Of a DNA stretch of 64,000 bases, positions 39,919-47,891 are shown one piece after another (the stretch's first letter is position 1; the number at the start of each line of letters is the position of its first letter). This DNA is from Virgisporangium ochraceum (lineage in GTDB: Bacteria > Actinomycetota > Actinomycetes > Mycobacteriales > Micromonosporaceae), in the NCBI RefSeq assembly GCF_016863655.1, contig NZ_BOPH01000016.1, positions 29,417-93,416 on the forward strand, given 5' to 3'. The notes under the pieces are model-generated. The model made no database searches, had not been told where the DNA came from, and was given only the letters and a program-made list of their open reading frames with translations. The translations under genes and the position numbers were made by a program.

Positions 39919-42675
39919 CTATGTGATCGCCATGTCGACGAACCGGGACAGGTGCAGCTGCGCCGCCACCGTGATCGTGTCGGTAGGCCCGTTCCGGTGC
40001 TTGGCGACGATGAAGTCAGCTTCCCCGGCTCGCGGCGACTCCTTGTCGTAGTAGTCGTCCCGGTGCAGCAGAATCACGACGTCGGCGTCCTGCTCGATCG
40101 AGTTGTGAACGGCGATGCCGTTCGCGATGAAGTTGTGGAGGCCCAGCACGGTGGCGTCGTAGACCTCCTGCTCTCCGATCGGGTCGATCGACACGACCTC
40201 GTCCCACAGGACGTCGTTGGTAGCCAGCAGCTCGAGGTCTGCGTTACCGAGCACCGCAGCCACCCGCGACAGGCGTTCACGTCCGGGAGCGTGCTTCCAC
40301 AGGGTGCTCCCGCAGAACTGCGTCCCGGTGGCGGCCGCGAACTCGCGATGGGTCATCTGCTGGTCGGCAAGAGCGGTGCGGACCCGGTCCCAGACCTCAC
40401 GCGGCACCGTGTCGATGTTGGTGTTGCTCCGAACCTTCTCCAGCAGGGCCAGCAGCGCGAGGCAGGAGGCGCTCCGGCCGCCGTGAACCGAGATCTCGCG
40501 CAGGAACCGGAGCTGGTCGTCACGTCCGGAGATGTCGAGGGTGTACTGCGTGCGGTAACCGTCCGGCTGTACCGCCTTGATCCGCCCACTGATACCGAAC
40601 CGCAAGAGCAGCGATGCAACGCCGTCGATCAGCCTGCGGCTCGTGGAGCTGAAGTAGACCCGCCCCACATTGCCCCGTACCGTGACCGACCCATCGGTCG
40701 CCCACAGGTGGTGCAGGAACAGGGTGATCTGCCGCTTGCCGAGGCCGAAGACCGCGTCGGGGATGAACTTCTCGTGCGAACGCAGCCCGAACAGGCCCAT
40801 GCCGTCGAGCCACTCCGCGATCGGGTTTCGCCGACCGCGAGCGACCGGGAACGGAGCCGGAAGCCGGAGGGTCTTCACCCTGGCGGCCGGATGGTCGTCC
40901 AGCACCGCGGTGACTCCGAAGTGGCGGGCCGCCCCCCTCACCGCCGCCATATTGCTTTCGTCGACGCTCGCATACCGGATCGGCTGTCGGCGGACGAACG
41001 AGCCCTCACCGAGTAGGTGTGCCAGCAGCACGACCTCGTCGTTGGACCATGCCGAGCCCTCCAGCGGACCGGGGACGTGACGAGGAACCGCCAAGCGGCT
41101 TCCCGGGCCCAGCGTGTCGAGCGCCCGCCATCCGTCGATGGTCAGGAAGGGATGGTTGCCGGTGGCCTCGATCTCCTTGCCCGACCGGAGCCGCATCCGG
41201 AACACGGGTTTGCGTCCGCTGGGGAAGACGTGCGTCATGGTGCGGGGCACGTATTTGAGCCGCTCGTCGAGGGCCCAGATCGGGATGTCACGTTCGCCGG
41301 ACGCGAGAAGGTCGCCCAACGACACCTCGGCGTTCGTGTCGGCTCGCACCACCCGCGTGTCGGCCGTCAGGCATCCCGACTCACGCAGATCGGACAGTTG
41401 GGGACGCTTGTCGGTGCGCTGCTCGGGGCCACGGTTCAGCTGGCTGACCGCGACAACCGGGCACTCGACCTCCTTGGCCAGCAGCTTGAGCCCCCGGGAG
41501 AGTTCGGCCACTTCCTGCTGCCGGCTCTCGGTGCGCTTCGGCGAGGTCATCAGCTGGAGGTAGTCGACCACGATCAGCTTCAGGTCGTTCCGCTGCTTGA
41601 GGCGGCGGGCCTTGGCCCGGATCTCCATCAGCGTCATGCTCGGCGTGTCGTCGACGAACAGCGGCGCCTCGCTGATCTCACCCATGCGCCGGGCGAGCTT
41701 GGTCCAGTCGTCGTCGGACAGCTGGCCCGAACGGAGCACGTGCAGCGGCACCCGCGCCTCGGCCGACAGCAGTCGCATGACGATCTCGACCTTGCTCATT
41801 TCCAGGGAGAAGATCGCGCTGGCCAGGTTGTGCTTCACGGATGCGGCCCGCACGAAGTCCATGCCCGCGGTCGACTTGCCCAGACCGGGCCGCCCGGCCA
41901 CGATGATCAACTGGCCGCCGTGGAGGCCGTTGAGGAGGCGGTCGAGGTCGGAGAAGCCCGTCGGGATTCCCGTCATCACGCCGCCCTGGGCACCCACCGC
42001 CTCGATCTCGTCGAGCGTGGGCTGCAGGAGCTCGGACAGGATCGCGAAGTCGTCGCCGCCGCGGCGTTCGGTGACGTTGTAGATCTCCTGCTGGGCCAGG
42101 TCGACCGTGTCGTCGACGTCGCGGCCGCCGGTGCCGGCCGCGCCGTATCCGAGCTGGACGATGCGGGTGCCGGCCTCGACCAGCCGGCGCAGCACGGCCC
42201 GCTCGGCCACGATGCGGCCGTAGTACGAGGCGTTGGCCGCCGTCGGGACGATCGCCAGCAGGTCGTGGACGTACGGCACCCCACCGACGCGGGCCAGGTC
42301 GCCCGAGTCGGCGAGCGCCGCGACCACCGTGATGGCGTCGGCCGGCTCGCCCCGGCCGTACAGGTCGAGGACCGCGTCGAAGATCGTGGCGTGCGCGGGC
42401 CGGTAGAAGTCGGCGGTGCGCACGATCTCGACGACGTCGGCGATCGCGTCCTTGCTCAGCATCATCGCGCCGAGGACACACTGCTCCGCAGCGATGTCCT
42501 GCGGGGGAGTGCGGTCGTATCCGCCGCCCTCGCCCGGTGGCGGCCCGTCGGGACCCCCACCCGACCGTCCCTTTCCCCGGAAGGGTCGGTCGCCGCCGCC
42601 TCCGGCCCACTCGTCGTCGCCGCCGCGCTCCTCGGGAGGAGGCTGCATGGCGCGCACCTCATCGGTGACCGACAC
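39919..42675 (-). CDS. dnaB: Replicative DNA helicase DnaB with intein
   Basis: A 918-aa precursor; removing the 424-aa intein leaves a 494-aa helicase. A Gly/Pro-rich N-terminal extension (about 55 aa) precedes the primase-interacting N-domain. A RecA-like motor follows with Walker A GRPGLGKST near 262, Walker B LIVVDYLQLM and the DnaB motif SLEMSK. The intein splits QLSDLRESG from SIEQDADVV, in the nucleotide-binding core. GTG at 42675 has GGAGG 7 bases upstream. It is downstream of the rplI block as in Mycobacterium and Streptomyces. DnaA-box-like sequences lie upstream. Confidence 0.97.
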   Translation of the reverse strand: MSVTDEVRAMQPPPEERGGDDEWAGGGGDRPFRGKGRSGGGPDGPPPGEGGGYDRTPPQDIAAEQCVLGAMMLSKDAIADVVEIVRTADFYRPAHATIFDAVLDLYGRGEPADAITVVAALADSGDLARVGGVPYVHDLLAIVPTAANASYYGRIVAERAVLRRLVEAGTRIVQLGYGAAGTGGRDVDDTVDLAQQEIYNVTERRGGDDFAILSELLQPTLDEIEAVGAQGGVMTGIPTGFSDLDRLLNGLHGGQLIIVAGRPGLGKSTAGMDFVRAASVKHNLASAIFSLEMSKVEIVMRLLSAEARVPLHVLRSGQLSDDDWTKLARRMGEISEAPLFVDDTPSMTLMEIRAKARRLKQRNDLKLIVVDYLQLMTSPKRTESRQQEVAELSRGLKLLAKEVECPVVAVSQLNRGPEQRTDKRPQLSDLRESGCLTADTRVVRADTNAEVSLGDLLASGERDIPIWALDERLKYVPRTMTHVFPSGRKPVFRMRLRSGKEIEATGNHPFLTIDGWRALDTLGPGSRLAVPRHVPGPLEGSAWSNDEVVLLAHLLGEGSFVRRQPIRYASVDESNMAAVRGAARHFGVTAVLDDHPAARVKTLRLPAPFPVARGRRNPIAEWLDGMGLFGLRSHEKFIPDAVFGLGKRQITLFLHHLWATDGSVTVRGNVGRVYFSSTSRRLIDGVASLLLRFGISGRIKAVQPDGYRTQYTLDISGRDDQLRFLREISVHGGRSASCLALLALLEKVRSNTNIDTVPREVWDRVRTALADQQMTHREFAAATGTQFCGSTLWKHAPGRERLSRVAAVLGNADLELLATNDVLWDEVVSIDPIGEQEVYDATVLGLHNFIANGIAVHNSIEQDADVVILLHRDDYYDKESPRAGEADFIVAKHRNGPTDTITVAAQLHLSRFVDMAIT
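40102..41373 (-). other. DnaB intein with LAGLIDADG homing endonuclease
   Basis: A 424-aa intein, residues 435-858 of the precursor. The N-terminal Cys (CLTADTRVVRAD) and the TxxH-type block B (ATGNHPFLTIDGW) are intact. The C-terminal blocks (VYDATVLGLHNFIANG, then IAVHN) end in His-Asn before an extein Ser, so all splicing residues are present. Two dodecapeptide motifs, LLAHLLGEGSF and LFLHHLWATDGS, mark a LAGLIDADG endonuclease with both acidic residues kept (Glu and Asp). The site (RESG/C ... HN/SIEQD) is the one used by the Synechocystis DnaB intein. Confidence 0.96.
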
Positions 42676-42821
42676 CGCTGCCTCCCCTCGCCACCCTCGC
42701 CACGTCGAACCTGCTGATCAGGTTAGTACGTGCGTACGACAATTCCGCGCCGGAGCGACCCGAAACTGCGCCAGTGTGCGGGCCCACGCTAGGAAAACGG
42801 CGGCCGGGGATCAAACACCCC

Positions 42822-42962
42822 GGTGGACACAGCTCGGGACAAGCTGTGGATACCGCGCCCAACCCGGTGGTCAGGCATGTGCGCAACCTGTGGACAGCCC
42901 TGTTGATACTGCTTTCACATTCATGTTGAGCTGCGAAAACGTTGTCCTCAGCCTGTGGATAA
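42822..42962. promoter_or_regulatory. Cluster of DnaA-box-like 9-mers upstream of dnaB
   Basis: Within 141 bp there are TGTGGATAA (42954-42962, exact complement of TTATCCACA), TGTGGATAC (42845-42853), TGTGGACAG (42889-42897), TTGTCCTCA (42942-42950, one mismatch to TTGTCCACA) and a weaker GGTGGACAC (42822-42830). A relatively AT-rich stretch (42901-42945) lies among them. The region is the whole divergent gap between dnaB and the Pro-rich membrane protein gene. A 15-bp palindrome CGGCCTCTGAGGCCG follows at 42974-42988. Confidence 0.6.
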
Positions 42963-43007
42963 AAGAAAACAGGCGGCCTCTGAGGCCGTTGCGGTATCTT
43001 GGCGACG

Positions 43008-44558
43008 ATGGCTGACGGGCGGATGGCACGCCGGCCGCCGCGCGATGAAGCTACGGGCGATCCACACCGCGATCAACAACGGGGTGCCGATCCCCGCTGG
43101 AGCGAGCGCCGCGACGGCGGTTCCGCGCGCGGTTCCTCGCCTCATCGGCGCCCGCACATTCCACCCTCGGTTCCGGGAACGCCACGCGCTGCCCCCGAAC
43201 CGTACGCCACGCCGAACGGTCCGTTCGACCCGACACGCGAACTGCCCCGGCCCCCCAACCCACGCGGCGACCGCGTGAGCCCGGCCTTCGACGAAGCCGC
43301 CACCGACGCCCGGGGAATCCCGCGGGTGGGCCGGACTCGCCAACCGAGATCACGACGCCGCGACCCGAGCCGCGACGCGCCGACCAACGGCTACGGCTAC
43401 CCGGCGGTCCCCGATTACGGTCGCCCCTCGCCCGCCGACCGGCCGACCACCGACTTCGCCGGGCCGATGGCCGACCGCCCCACGGTCGACGGCCTCCCGC
43501 GCGTGGGCGGCGCGCGTCCCACCGACGACCGCTACGGCCCACCCACCGGCGAGATCCCCCGGACCGGATACGCTGGACCACCGACGGGCGAGATCCCCCG
43601 CGTCGGGTACGCCGGCCCACCGACAGGCGGCTACGGCCCCTCGACGCCCGGCGGCTATCCACCACCCCGTCCGCCCTACTTCAGCGGACCCGACTACGGG
43701 ATGCCGCCACCGTCCGGCATCCCGTACGGCGCGCCGTACGGAGCGCCTCCGGGTCCGACCGGCCGAACCCGCGAAACGCCCTACCGCCCACCCAGCCCGA
43801 ACCGCGATCACGGCCCGAGCCGTGACCATGGCCCGTCCACATCGAGCTATGGTCAGCCGCCGGGCCACGGGGCTCGCCCGGGTAACCCGTACGCCGAGCC
43901 GACCGAGTCCGGCCGGGGCGGCGGCAACGGAGCCGTCCCGCACGAGACCGGACGGTGGAGCAGCAGCCGGGGCATGTGGGTGCCGGCCGAGCCGCGCGAG
44001 GAGCCGCCCGGGTTCGCGATCGAGCGCTTCGAGGAGACCACCGACCTCCGGCGCACCCCCGACCGCGGTCGCAACCAGGTCATCGACGCCGCCGACTGGA
44101 CCGAGCGCCACGACCAGCGCCCCGAGTGGCACCCGCACACCTGGGATGATGCACCGACGTCCCGCTCCACCGACTGGAGCGAGATCCCGCAGCCTCCACC
44201 GAGCCGCCGCGTGGACCCCGATCCCGAACGCGATCAGGTCGCGAACGAACTCATGGGGGAGCGGGTGCCCGCCGGCACGGTCAGCGCGGCACTGGCGCCG
44301 CTCATCTGGTTCGCGCTGGCGATCGCGGCCTACCTGGGTGCGGTGTTCCTCTTCGACGAGGGTGCCGAACGTGCCGAGGCGCTCGACGCCGGCATCCAGG
44401 CGCTTCCCTGGCTGGGCGTCGCGTCGACGATGAGCGTCGGGCTGGCGCTCACGTTCCGCTGGATCGGCGCCGGATGGAAGGCAGGCGGACTGGGGTTCGC
44501 AGCCGCCGTGGTCAGCGGCACGCTGACGACCGTCCTCAACTCCCTGATCTTCGGCTGA
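43008..44558 (+). CDS. Pro-rich protein with C-terminal membrane domain
   Basis: A 516-aa protein. About 400 residues are disordered and rich in Pro, Arg, Gly and Tyr, including an imperfect 13-aa tandem repeat (GPPTGEIPRTGYA, GPPTGEIPRVGYA) near 185-215. The C-terminal about 95 residues hold three hydrophobic helices (SAALAPLIWFALAIAAYLGA, GIQALPWLGVASTMSVGLAL, GGLGFAAAVVSGTLTTVLNS). Function unknown. ATG at 43008 and TTG at 42999 are alternatives; neither has a ribosome site. A TATCTT at 42995-43000 close to the ATG suggests a leaderless transcript. Confidence 0.75.
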   Translation: MADGRMARRPPRDEATGDPHRDQQRGADPRWSERRDGGSARGSSPHRRPHIPPSVPGTPRAAPEPYATPNGPFDPTRELPRPPNPRGDRVSPAFDEAATDARGIPRVGRTRQPRSRRRDPSRDAPTNGYGYPAVPDYGRPSPADRPTTDFAGPMADRPTVDGLPRVGGARPTDDRYGPPTGEIPRTGYAGPPTGEIPRVGYAGPPTGGYGPSTPGGYPPPRPPYFSGPDYGMPPPSGIPYGAPYGAPPGPTGRTRETPYRPPSPNRDHGPSRDHGPSTSSYGQPPGHGARPGNPYAEPTESGRGGGNGAVPHETGRWSSSRGMWVPAEPREEPPGFAIERFEETTDLRRTPDRGRNQVIDAADWTERHDQRPEWHPHTWDDAPTSRSTDWSEIPQPPPSRRVDPDPERDQVANELMGERVPAGTVSAALAPLIWFALAIAAYLGAVFLFDEGAERAEALDAGIQALPWLGVASTMSVGLALTFRWIGAGWKAGGLGFAAAVVSGTLTTVLNSLIFG

Positions 44559-44562
44559 AATC

Positions 44563-44640
44563 CGCCGATCTTGCAGTTGTGGCCCCCGACAAAGGCCGGC
44601 TTATCACCATAAAAGGGCGGCCACAACTGCAAGATCGGCG
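44563..44640. repeat. Dispersed inverted-repeat element, copy 2
   Basis: A perfect 22-bp inverted repeat (44563-44584 and 44619-44640) containing GCCGATCTTGCAGTTGTGGC, with a 34-nt loop. It starts 5 bases after the stop of the Pro-rich membrane protein, so it may double as its terminator. The tail seen in copies 1 and 3 is absent. Confidence 0.85.
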
Positions 44641-45000
44641 CCACCGCCCCGCACCCCGACGCGCCACCCGCACCTCGACGTGCCACCCGCACGCCGGCAC
44701 ATGCCTCGCGCCGCCCCGGCACACGCCCCGCACGCCCATGCGCCACCAGCACGCCGGCACATGCCCCGCACGCCGGCACGCCCCGCGCCCCCACACCTGC
44801 CGTCCCGCACGCCGACGCACCACCCTCGCGCCCCACGCCGCTCGCACGCCGCTCGCACGCCGGCGCGCACCCCGTACCCGGGCGCGCCACCCCCACCCCG
44901 GCGCGCCACCCCGCACGCCGCCACACGCCCGCACGCCGGCTCGGCGTCCCGCCGCGCCACCCCCGCCCCCCGACGCCACGCCGAGCACCCCGACCCACGC
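44641..45000. repeat. C-rich degenerate tandem repeat tract
   Basis: About 360 bases with extreme strand asymmetry: mostly C with G and A, and almost no T. Units such as CGCACGCCGGCACATGCC and GCGCCACCCGCAC recur imperfectly. Every reading frame gives low-complexity Pro/Arg/His or Gly/Arg/Cys strings without start context. I see no gene. It fills the gap between repeat copy 2 and the rplI terminator. Confidence 0.65.
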
Positions 45001-45007
45001 ACACAAA

Positions 45008-45037
45008 AGCGCCCCGGCCCACCCGGGCCGGGGCGCT
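45008..45037 (-). terminator. Intrinsic terminator of the rpsF-ssb-rpsR-rplI operon
   Basis: AGCGCCCCGGCCC (45008-45020) pairs perfectly with 45025-45037 across a 4-nt loop. On the minus strand it is followed by TTTTGTGTG. It lies 13 bases after the rplI stop. Confidence 0.9.
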
Positions 45038-45050
45038 CTCGCAGAACCGT

Positions 45051-45500
45051 CTACTTCGCGGCCGTGACCGCGAGGTTGAACGTGGCCGTGACCTCCGGGT
45101 GCAGCCTCACCTGCACCTTGTAGTCGCCGACCGACTTGACCGCGCTGGACACCTGGATCCGCCGCTTGTCGAGGGCCGGCCCGCCGGCGCTGCGCACAGC
45201 GTCGACGATCTCGGCCGGGGTGACCGAGCCGTACAGCCGGCCGGTGTCGCCCGCGCGGACCGCGAGCTTGACCGACAGCGCCTCGAGCTGGCCCTTGACC
45301 TCGTTGGCGTGACCGAGGTCGCGGATCTCCCGGGCCCCGCGGGCCCGCTTGATCACGTCGACCTGCTTCTCCGCGCCGCGGGTCCATTTGATCGCGAAGC
45401 CCTGCGGGAGCAGGTAGTTGCGCCCGTAGCCGTCCTTGACCTCGACGATGTCGCCGGGGGCACCGAGGCCGTTGACCTCCTGGGTCAGGATGATCTTCAT
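45051..45500 (-). CDS. rplI: 50S ribosomal protein bL9
   Basis: A 149-aa ribosomal protein. The N-terminal RNA-binding domain (MKIILTQEVNGLGAPGDIVE, then the bL9 signature GYGRNYLLPQGFA) is joined by a long helix to the C-terminal domain. It is the last gene of the rpsF-ssb-rpsR-rplI operon, 17 bases after rpsR, followed by a strong terminator. Confidence 0.99.
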   Translation of the reverse strand: MKIILTQEVNGLGAPGDIVEVKDGYGRNYLLPQGFAIKWTRGAEKQVDVIKRARGAREIRDLGHANEVKGQLEALSVKLAVRAGDTGRLYGSVTPAEIVDAVRSAGGPALDKRRIQVSSAVKSVGDYKVQVRLHPEVTATFNLAVTAAK

Positions 45501-45517
45501 TGCTCAGCCCTCCCCGG

Positions 45518-45757
45518 TCAGCGCGCCGTGGTCGTGTACGCCAGGAGCGCCATCTCGCGGGCGTTCTTCACGGCGCGGGCGATCTGACGCTGCTGCTGGG
45601 CGCTCACCCCGGTGACCCGGCGGGCACGGATCTTGCCCCGGTCGGAGATGAACTTCCGCAGCAGGGCGGTGTCCTTGTAATCGATGTAGGCGATGCCCTC
45701 TTTGTCGAGAGGGTTCACCTTCTTCTTCGGCTTGCGAAGAACCGCAGCCTTGGCCAT
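45518..45757 (-). CDS. rpsR: 30S ribosomal protein bS18
   Basis: A 79-aa protein with the S18 core [20 protein letters not shown] and [20 protein letters not shown]. It lacks the CxxC zinc ligands found in zinc-binding S18 paralogs, so this is the Cys-free form. ATG at 45757 has AGGAG 8 bases upstream and lies 10 bases after the ssb stop. Confidence 0.98.
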   Translation of the reverse strand: MAKAAVLRKPKKKVNPLDKEGIAYIDYKDTALLRKFISDRGKIRARRVTGVSAQQQRQIARAVKNAREMALLAYTTTAR

Positions 45758-45767
45758 TTCGCTACTC

Positions 45768-46352
45768 CTAGAAAGGTGGCTCGTCGTCGAACGATGAACC
45801 CGATCCGCCGCCGCCACCGCCACGGTTGCCGGCCGGTGCCGCGCTGGCCCAGGGGTCGTCGGCGTAGCTGCCGCCGCCCTGGTTGCCGCCGCCGCCTCCG
45901 CCGCCACCACCGCCGCGATAGCCGCCGCCACCGCCGCCGCCGTAGCCGCCACCACCGCCGCCGCCATCGCCGCCGAAGCCGCCGGAGCGCTGCATCTTCT
46001 GCACCTTGGCGGTGGCGTAACGGAGCGACGGGCCGACCTCGTCGACCTCGAGCTCGACGACGGTGCGCTTCTCGCCCTGCTGGGTCTCGTAGCTGCGCTG
46101 ACGCAGCCGGCCGACGACCACCACCCGGGCGCCACGCTGTAGCGACTCGGCCACGTTCTCGGCCGCCTGACGCCAGATGGTGCACGCCAGGAACAGCGGG
46201 TCGCCGTCTTTCCATTCACCCGACGCGCGGTCCATGAACCGCGGCGTCGACGCGATCCGGAACTTGGCCACGGCCACACCGGACGACGTGAACTTCAGCT
46301 CCGGATCATCGGTCAGGTTGCCGATGACCGTGATGGTGGTATCTCCTGCCAT
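45768..46352 (-). CDS. ssb: Single-stranded DNA-binding protein
   Basis: A 194-aa SSB. The OB-fold (1-112) includes [19 protein letters not shown] and [18 protein letters not shown] very Gly-rich linker (about 118-185, with runs such as [11 protein letters not shown]) leads to the acidic partner-binding tip SSFDDEPPF. It lies between rpsF and rpsR as is standard in bacteria. The Gly tract is a simple repeat at DNA level (about 45805-45990) and may vary between strains. Confidence 0.99.
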   Translation of the reverse strand: MAGDTTITVIGNLTDDPELKFTSSGVAVAKFRIASTPRFMDRASGEWKDGDPLFLACTIWRQAAENVAESLQRGARVVVVGRLRQRSYETQQGEKRTVVELEVDEVGPSLRYATAKVQKMQRSGGFGGDGGGGGGGYGGGGGGGYRGGGGGGGGGGNQGGGSYADDPWASAAPAGNRGGGGGGSGSSFDDEPPF

Positions 46353-46428
46353 GGCCCTACTCCTCGCGGGAAACAGTGTCGCGGTGAGGCTGTCACACAG
46401 GTGCGACAGAAATCGGGAAGTGGAAGAC

Positions 46429-46722
46429 CTAGCGGACTTCCGGCCGGATGACCTTGGTACGCAGCACCGACTCGTTCAGCCGGAGCTGGCGGTCCAGCTC
46501 GGCCACGGCCGCCGGAGTTGCGTGCAGGTCGATGACCGCGTAGATGCCCTCGGTCCGCTTGTTGATCTCGTACGCGAGGCGGCGGCGCCCCCACACGTCG
46601 AGCTTCTCCACTGAGCCACCCGCGCCACGGATCACATTGTTGAGATACGAGTCGAGCGACGGGGCGATGGTGCGCTCCTCGAGACTTCCGTCGAGGATCA
46701 CCATGATTTCGTAATGACGCAA
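46429..46722 (-). CDS. rpsF: 30S ribosomal protein bS6
   Basis: A 97-aa S6 ([52 protein letters not shown]). The start is TTG at 46722, aligned with the usual MRxYE start and preceded by AGGAGGTGA 10 bases upstream; no in-frame ATG or GTG fits. It is the first gene of the operon, with a 199-bp leader and promoter region. Confidence 0.97.
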   Translation of the reverse strand: MRHYEIMVILDGSLEERTIAPSLDSYLNNVIRGAGGSVEKLDVWGRRRLAYEINKRTEGIYAVIDLHATPAAVAELDRQLRLNESVLRTKVIRPEVR

Positions 46723-46750
46723 GACGTAATCACCTCCTACGGGCTAGGCG

Positions 46751-46769
46751 GCCACGGTCTCTCCGTGGC
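46751..46769 (-). promoter_or_regulatory. Hairpin in the rpsF leader
   Basis: GCCACGG (46751-46757) and CCGTGGC (46763-46769) form a perfect 7-bp stem with a 5-nt loop in the rpsF leader, about 29 bases upstream of the start. The transcript also contains an 11-codon frame (46744-46779) ending at this hairpin. S6:S18 complexes bind rpsF leaders in several bacteria; whether this stem is such a site is not shown. Confidence 0.4.
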
Positions 46770-46831
46770 AGGAGGTCATGCGTCGTCCACTGACAAAGGG
46801 TCGGGGGACCGGACAAGGATAGCGGACGCGA

Positions 46832-46910
46832 CCGCGGGGCGTTTCATCCGGCAGCTGGGTGGGACCTGGGGAGGAACGACCACACCGACAGAGGATGAAA
46901 CGCCCCGCGG
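46832..46910. repeat. Perfect 18-bp inverted repeat with 43-bp spacer
   Basis: CCGCGGGGCGTTTCATCC (46832-46849) is repeated in exact inverted form at 46893-46910. It lies 11 bases after the minus-strand stop at 46922 and upstream of the rpsF promoter region. It may be a large terminator or a small non-autonomous element; no target-site duplication is obvious. Confidence 0.65.
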
Positions 46911-46921
46911 AGATCAGGGGG

Positions 46922-47752
46922 TTATGCGAATCTCGCGGCGCCCGGCCGCCGGGCCAGGACGGCCCGTACCGCAGCCACGCCGACACCCACCGTGAGAACC
47001 GCGGCGATCATCGCCAGCAGCCCCGACGGTCCGTGCACCGGCTCACCGGCGGCCTGCACCACGTCTCCGATGTCGGTCGCGCCCGGCGGCAGGTCGTCAC
47101 CTCCACCCGCGCCCTGGTCCGGCACCGCCGCACCCGCGGGGCTGGCATCGGTCCCGGCTGAAGCGAACGGATCGGCCGGCGGGGTCGCCTCGGTCGGGCC
47201 CGTCGCGGTCGGCGCGGGGCTGGCCGAGCGGTTGTAACCGCTGGACCCGTTACGTCCGGCCGTACCGGTGGGGGAGGGCGCGCGGTTGGCCGGCGCCGTC
47301 GTCGGTGCCGCGGCGGGCGGAGCGGCCGCGGGCTTCGGCGTCACCCCGACGGTGACCGCGCGGAACTCCTCGACCACACCGGCACTGCAGGAGATGGTCA
47401 TCGACACCTCGACCGGGCCGTGGTGGAACACGACCGGTACGGCCTGGTTCGCACCCACCGAGGTCACGGTCTTGCCGCCGACGCGGAGGGTGGCGTTCTG
47501 GCCGAGCCGGTTGACGAACGTGATCCGACTCTCCGCCGGCACGGTCAGCCGGCTCGTGCTCGGCTGCGACTTGCAGACCAGCATGTTGAGCACGCTGCCA
47601 CCGCTGAACTCCACCGCCGGCGCGGCCTCCGGCGCCGCGTGCGCCGGTCCGGCGACCAACGCCGCCCCGGCAACCATCGCTGGCCCGGCGCTGATCGCGG
47701 CCGCAGCGAGGATCCTGGCCATCCTCGGAACCACAGCTGAGTACATAACCAT
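46922..47752 (-). CDS. Secreted, C-terminally membrane-anchored surface protein
   Basis: A 276-aa protein. The signal peptide (MVMYSAVVPRMARILAAAAI, ending GPAHA) precedes a beta-rich domain of about 110 residues with two cysteines (LVCKS, ISCSA). A Pro/Ala/Thr-rich wall-spanning spacer, a C-terminal hydrophobic helix (LLAMIAAVLTVGVGVAAV) and a basic tail follow. There is no LPxTG motif. ATG 47752 or 47746 are both possible; GGATGG precedes the second. Function unknown. It is divergent from nfo. Confidence 0.78.
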   Translation of the reverse strand: MVMYSAVVPRMARILAAAAISAGPAMVAGAALVAGPAHAAPEAAPAVEFSGGSVLNMLVCKSQPSTSRLTVPAESRITFVNRLGQNATLRVGGKTVTSVGANQAVPVVFHHGPVEVSMTISCSAGVVEEFRAVTVGVTPKPAAAPPAAAPTTAPANRAPSPTGTAGRNGSSGYNRSASPAPTATGPTEATPPADPFASAGTDASPAGAAVPDQGAGGGDDLPPGATDIGDVVQAAGEPVHGPSGLLAMIAAVLTVGVGVAAVRAVLARRPGAARFA

Positions 47753-47891
47753 CCAGCGTCTCGTTCGGGGACATGTGCATGGCCGGTTTGTCCCATCGTG
47801 CAGATGGTCGGTACCGGGCCATTCGGGACAACGACGGCCGGCACCAAGCGGTGACGCGCAAACTGTCAGGCTGTCGTCGTAGGCTCGCCGC

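Noticed and set aside
42822..42962. Reading the DnaA-box cluster as oriC
   Set aside because: dnaA, dnaN, recF and gyrB are not in the window; actinobacterial oriC normally lies between dnaA and dnaN.
44680..45123. Frames across the C-rich tract, on either strand
   Set aside because: Low-complexity Pro/Arg/His or Gly/Arg/Cys translations that run into the rplI terminator; no plausible start.
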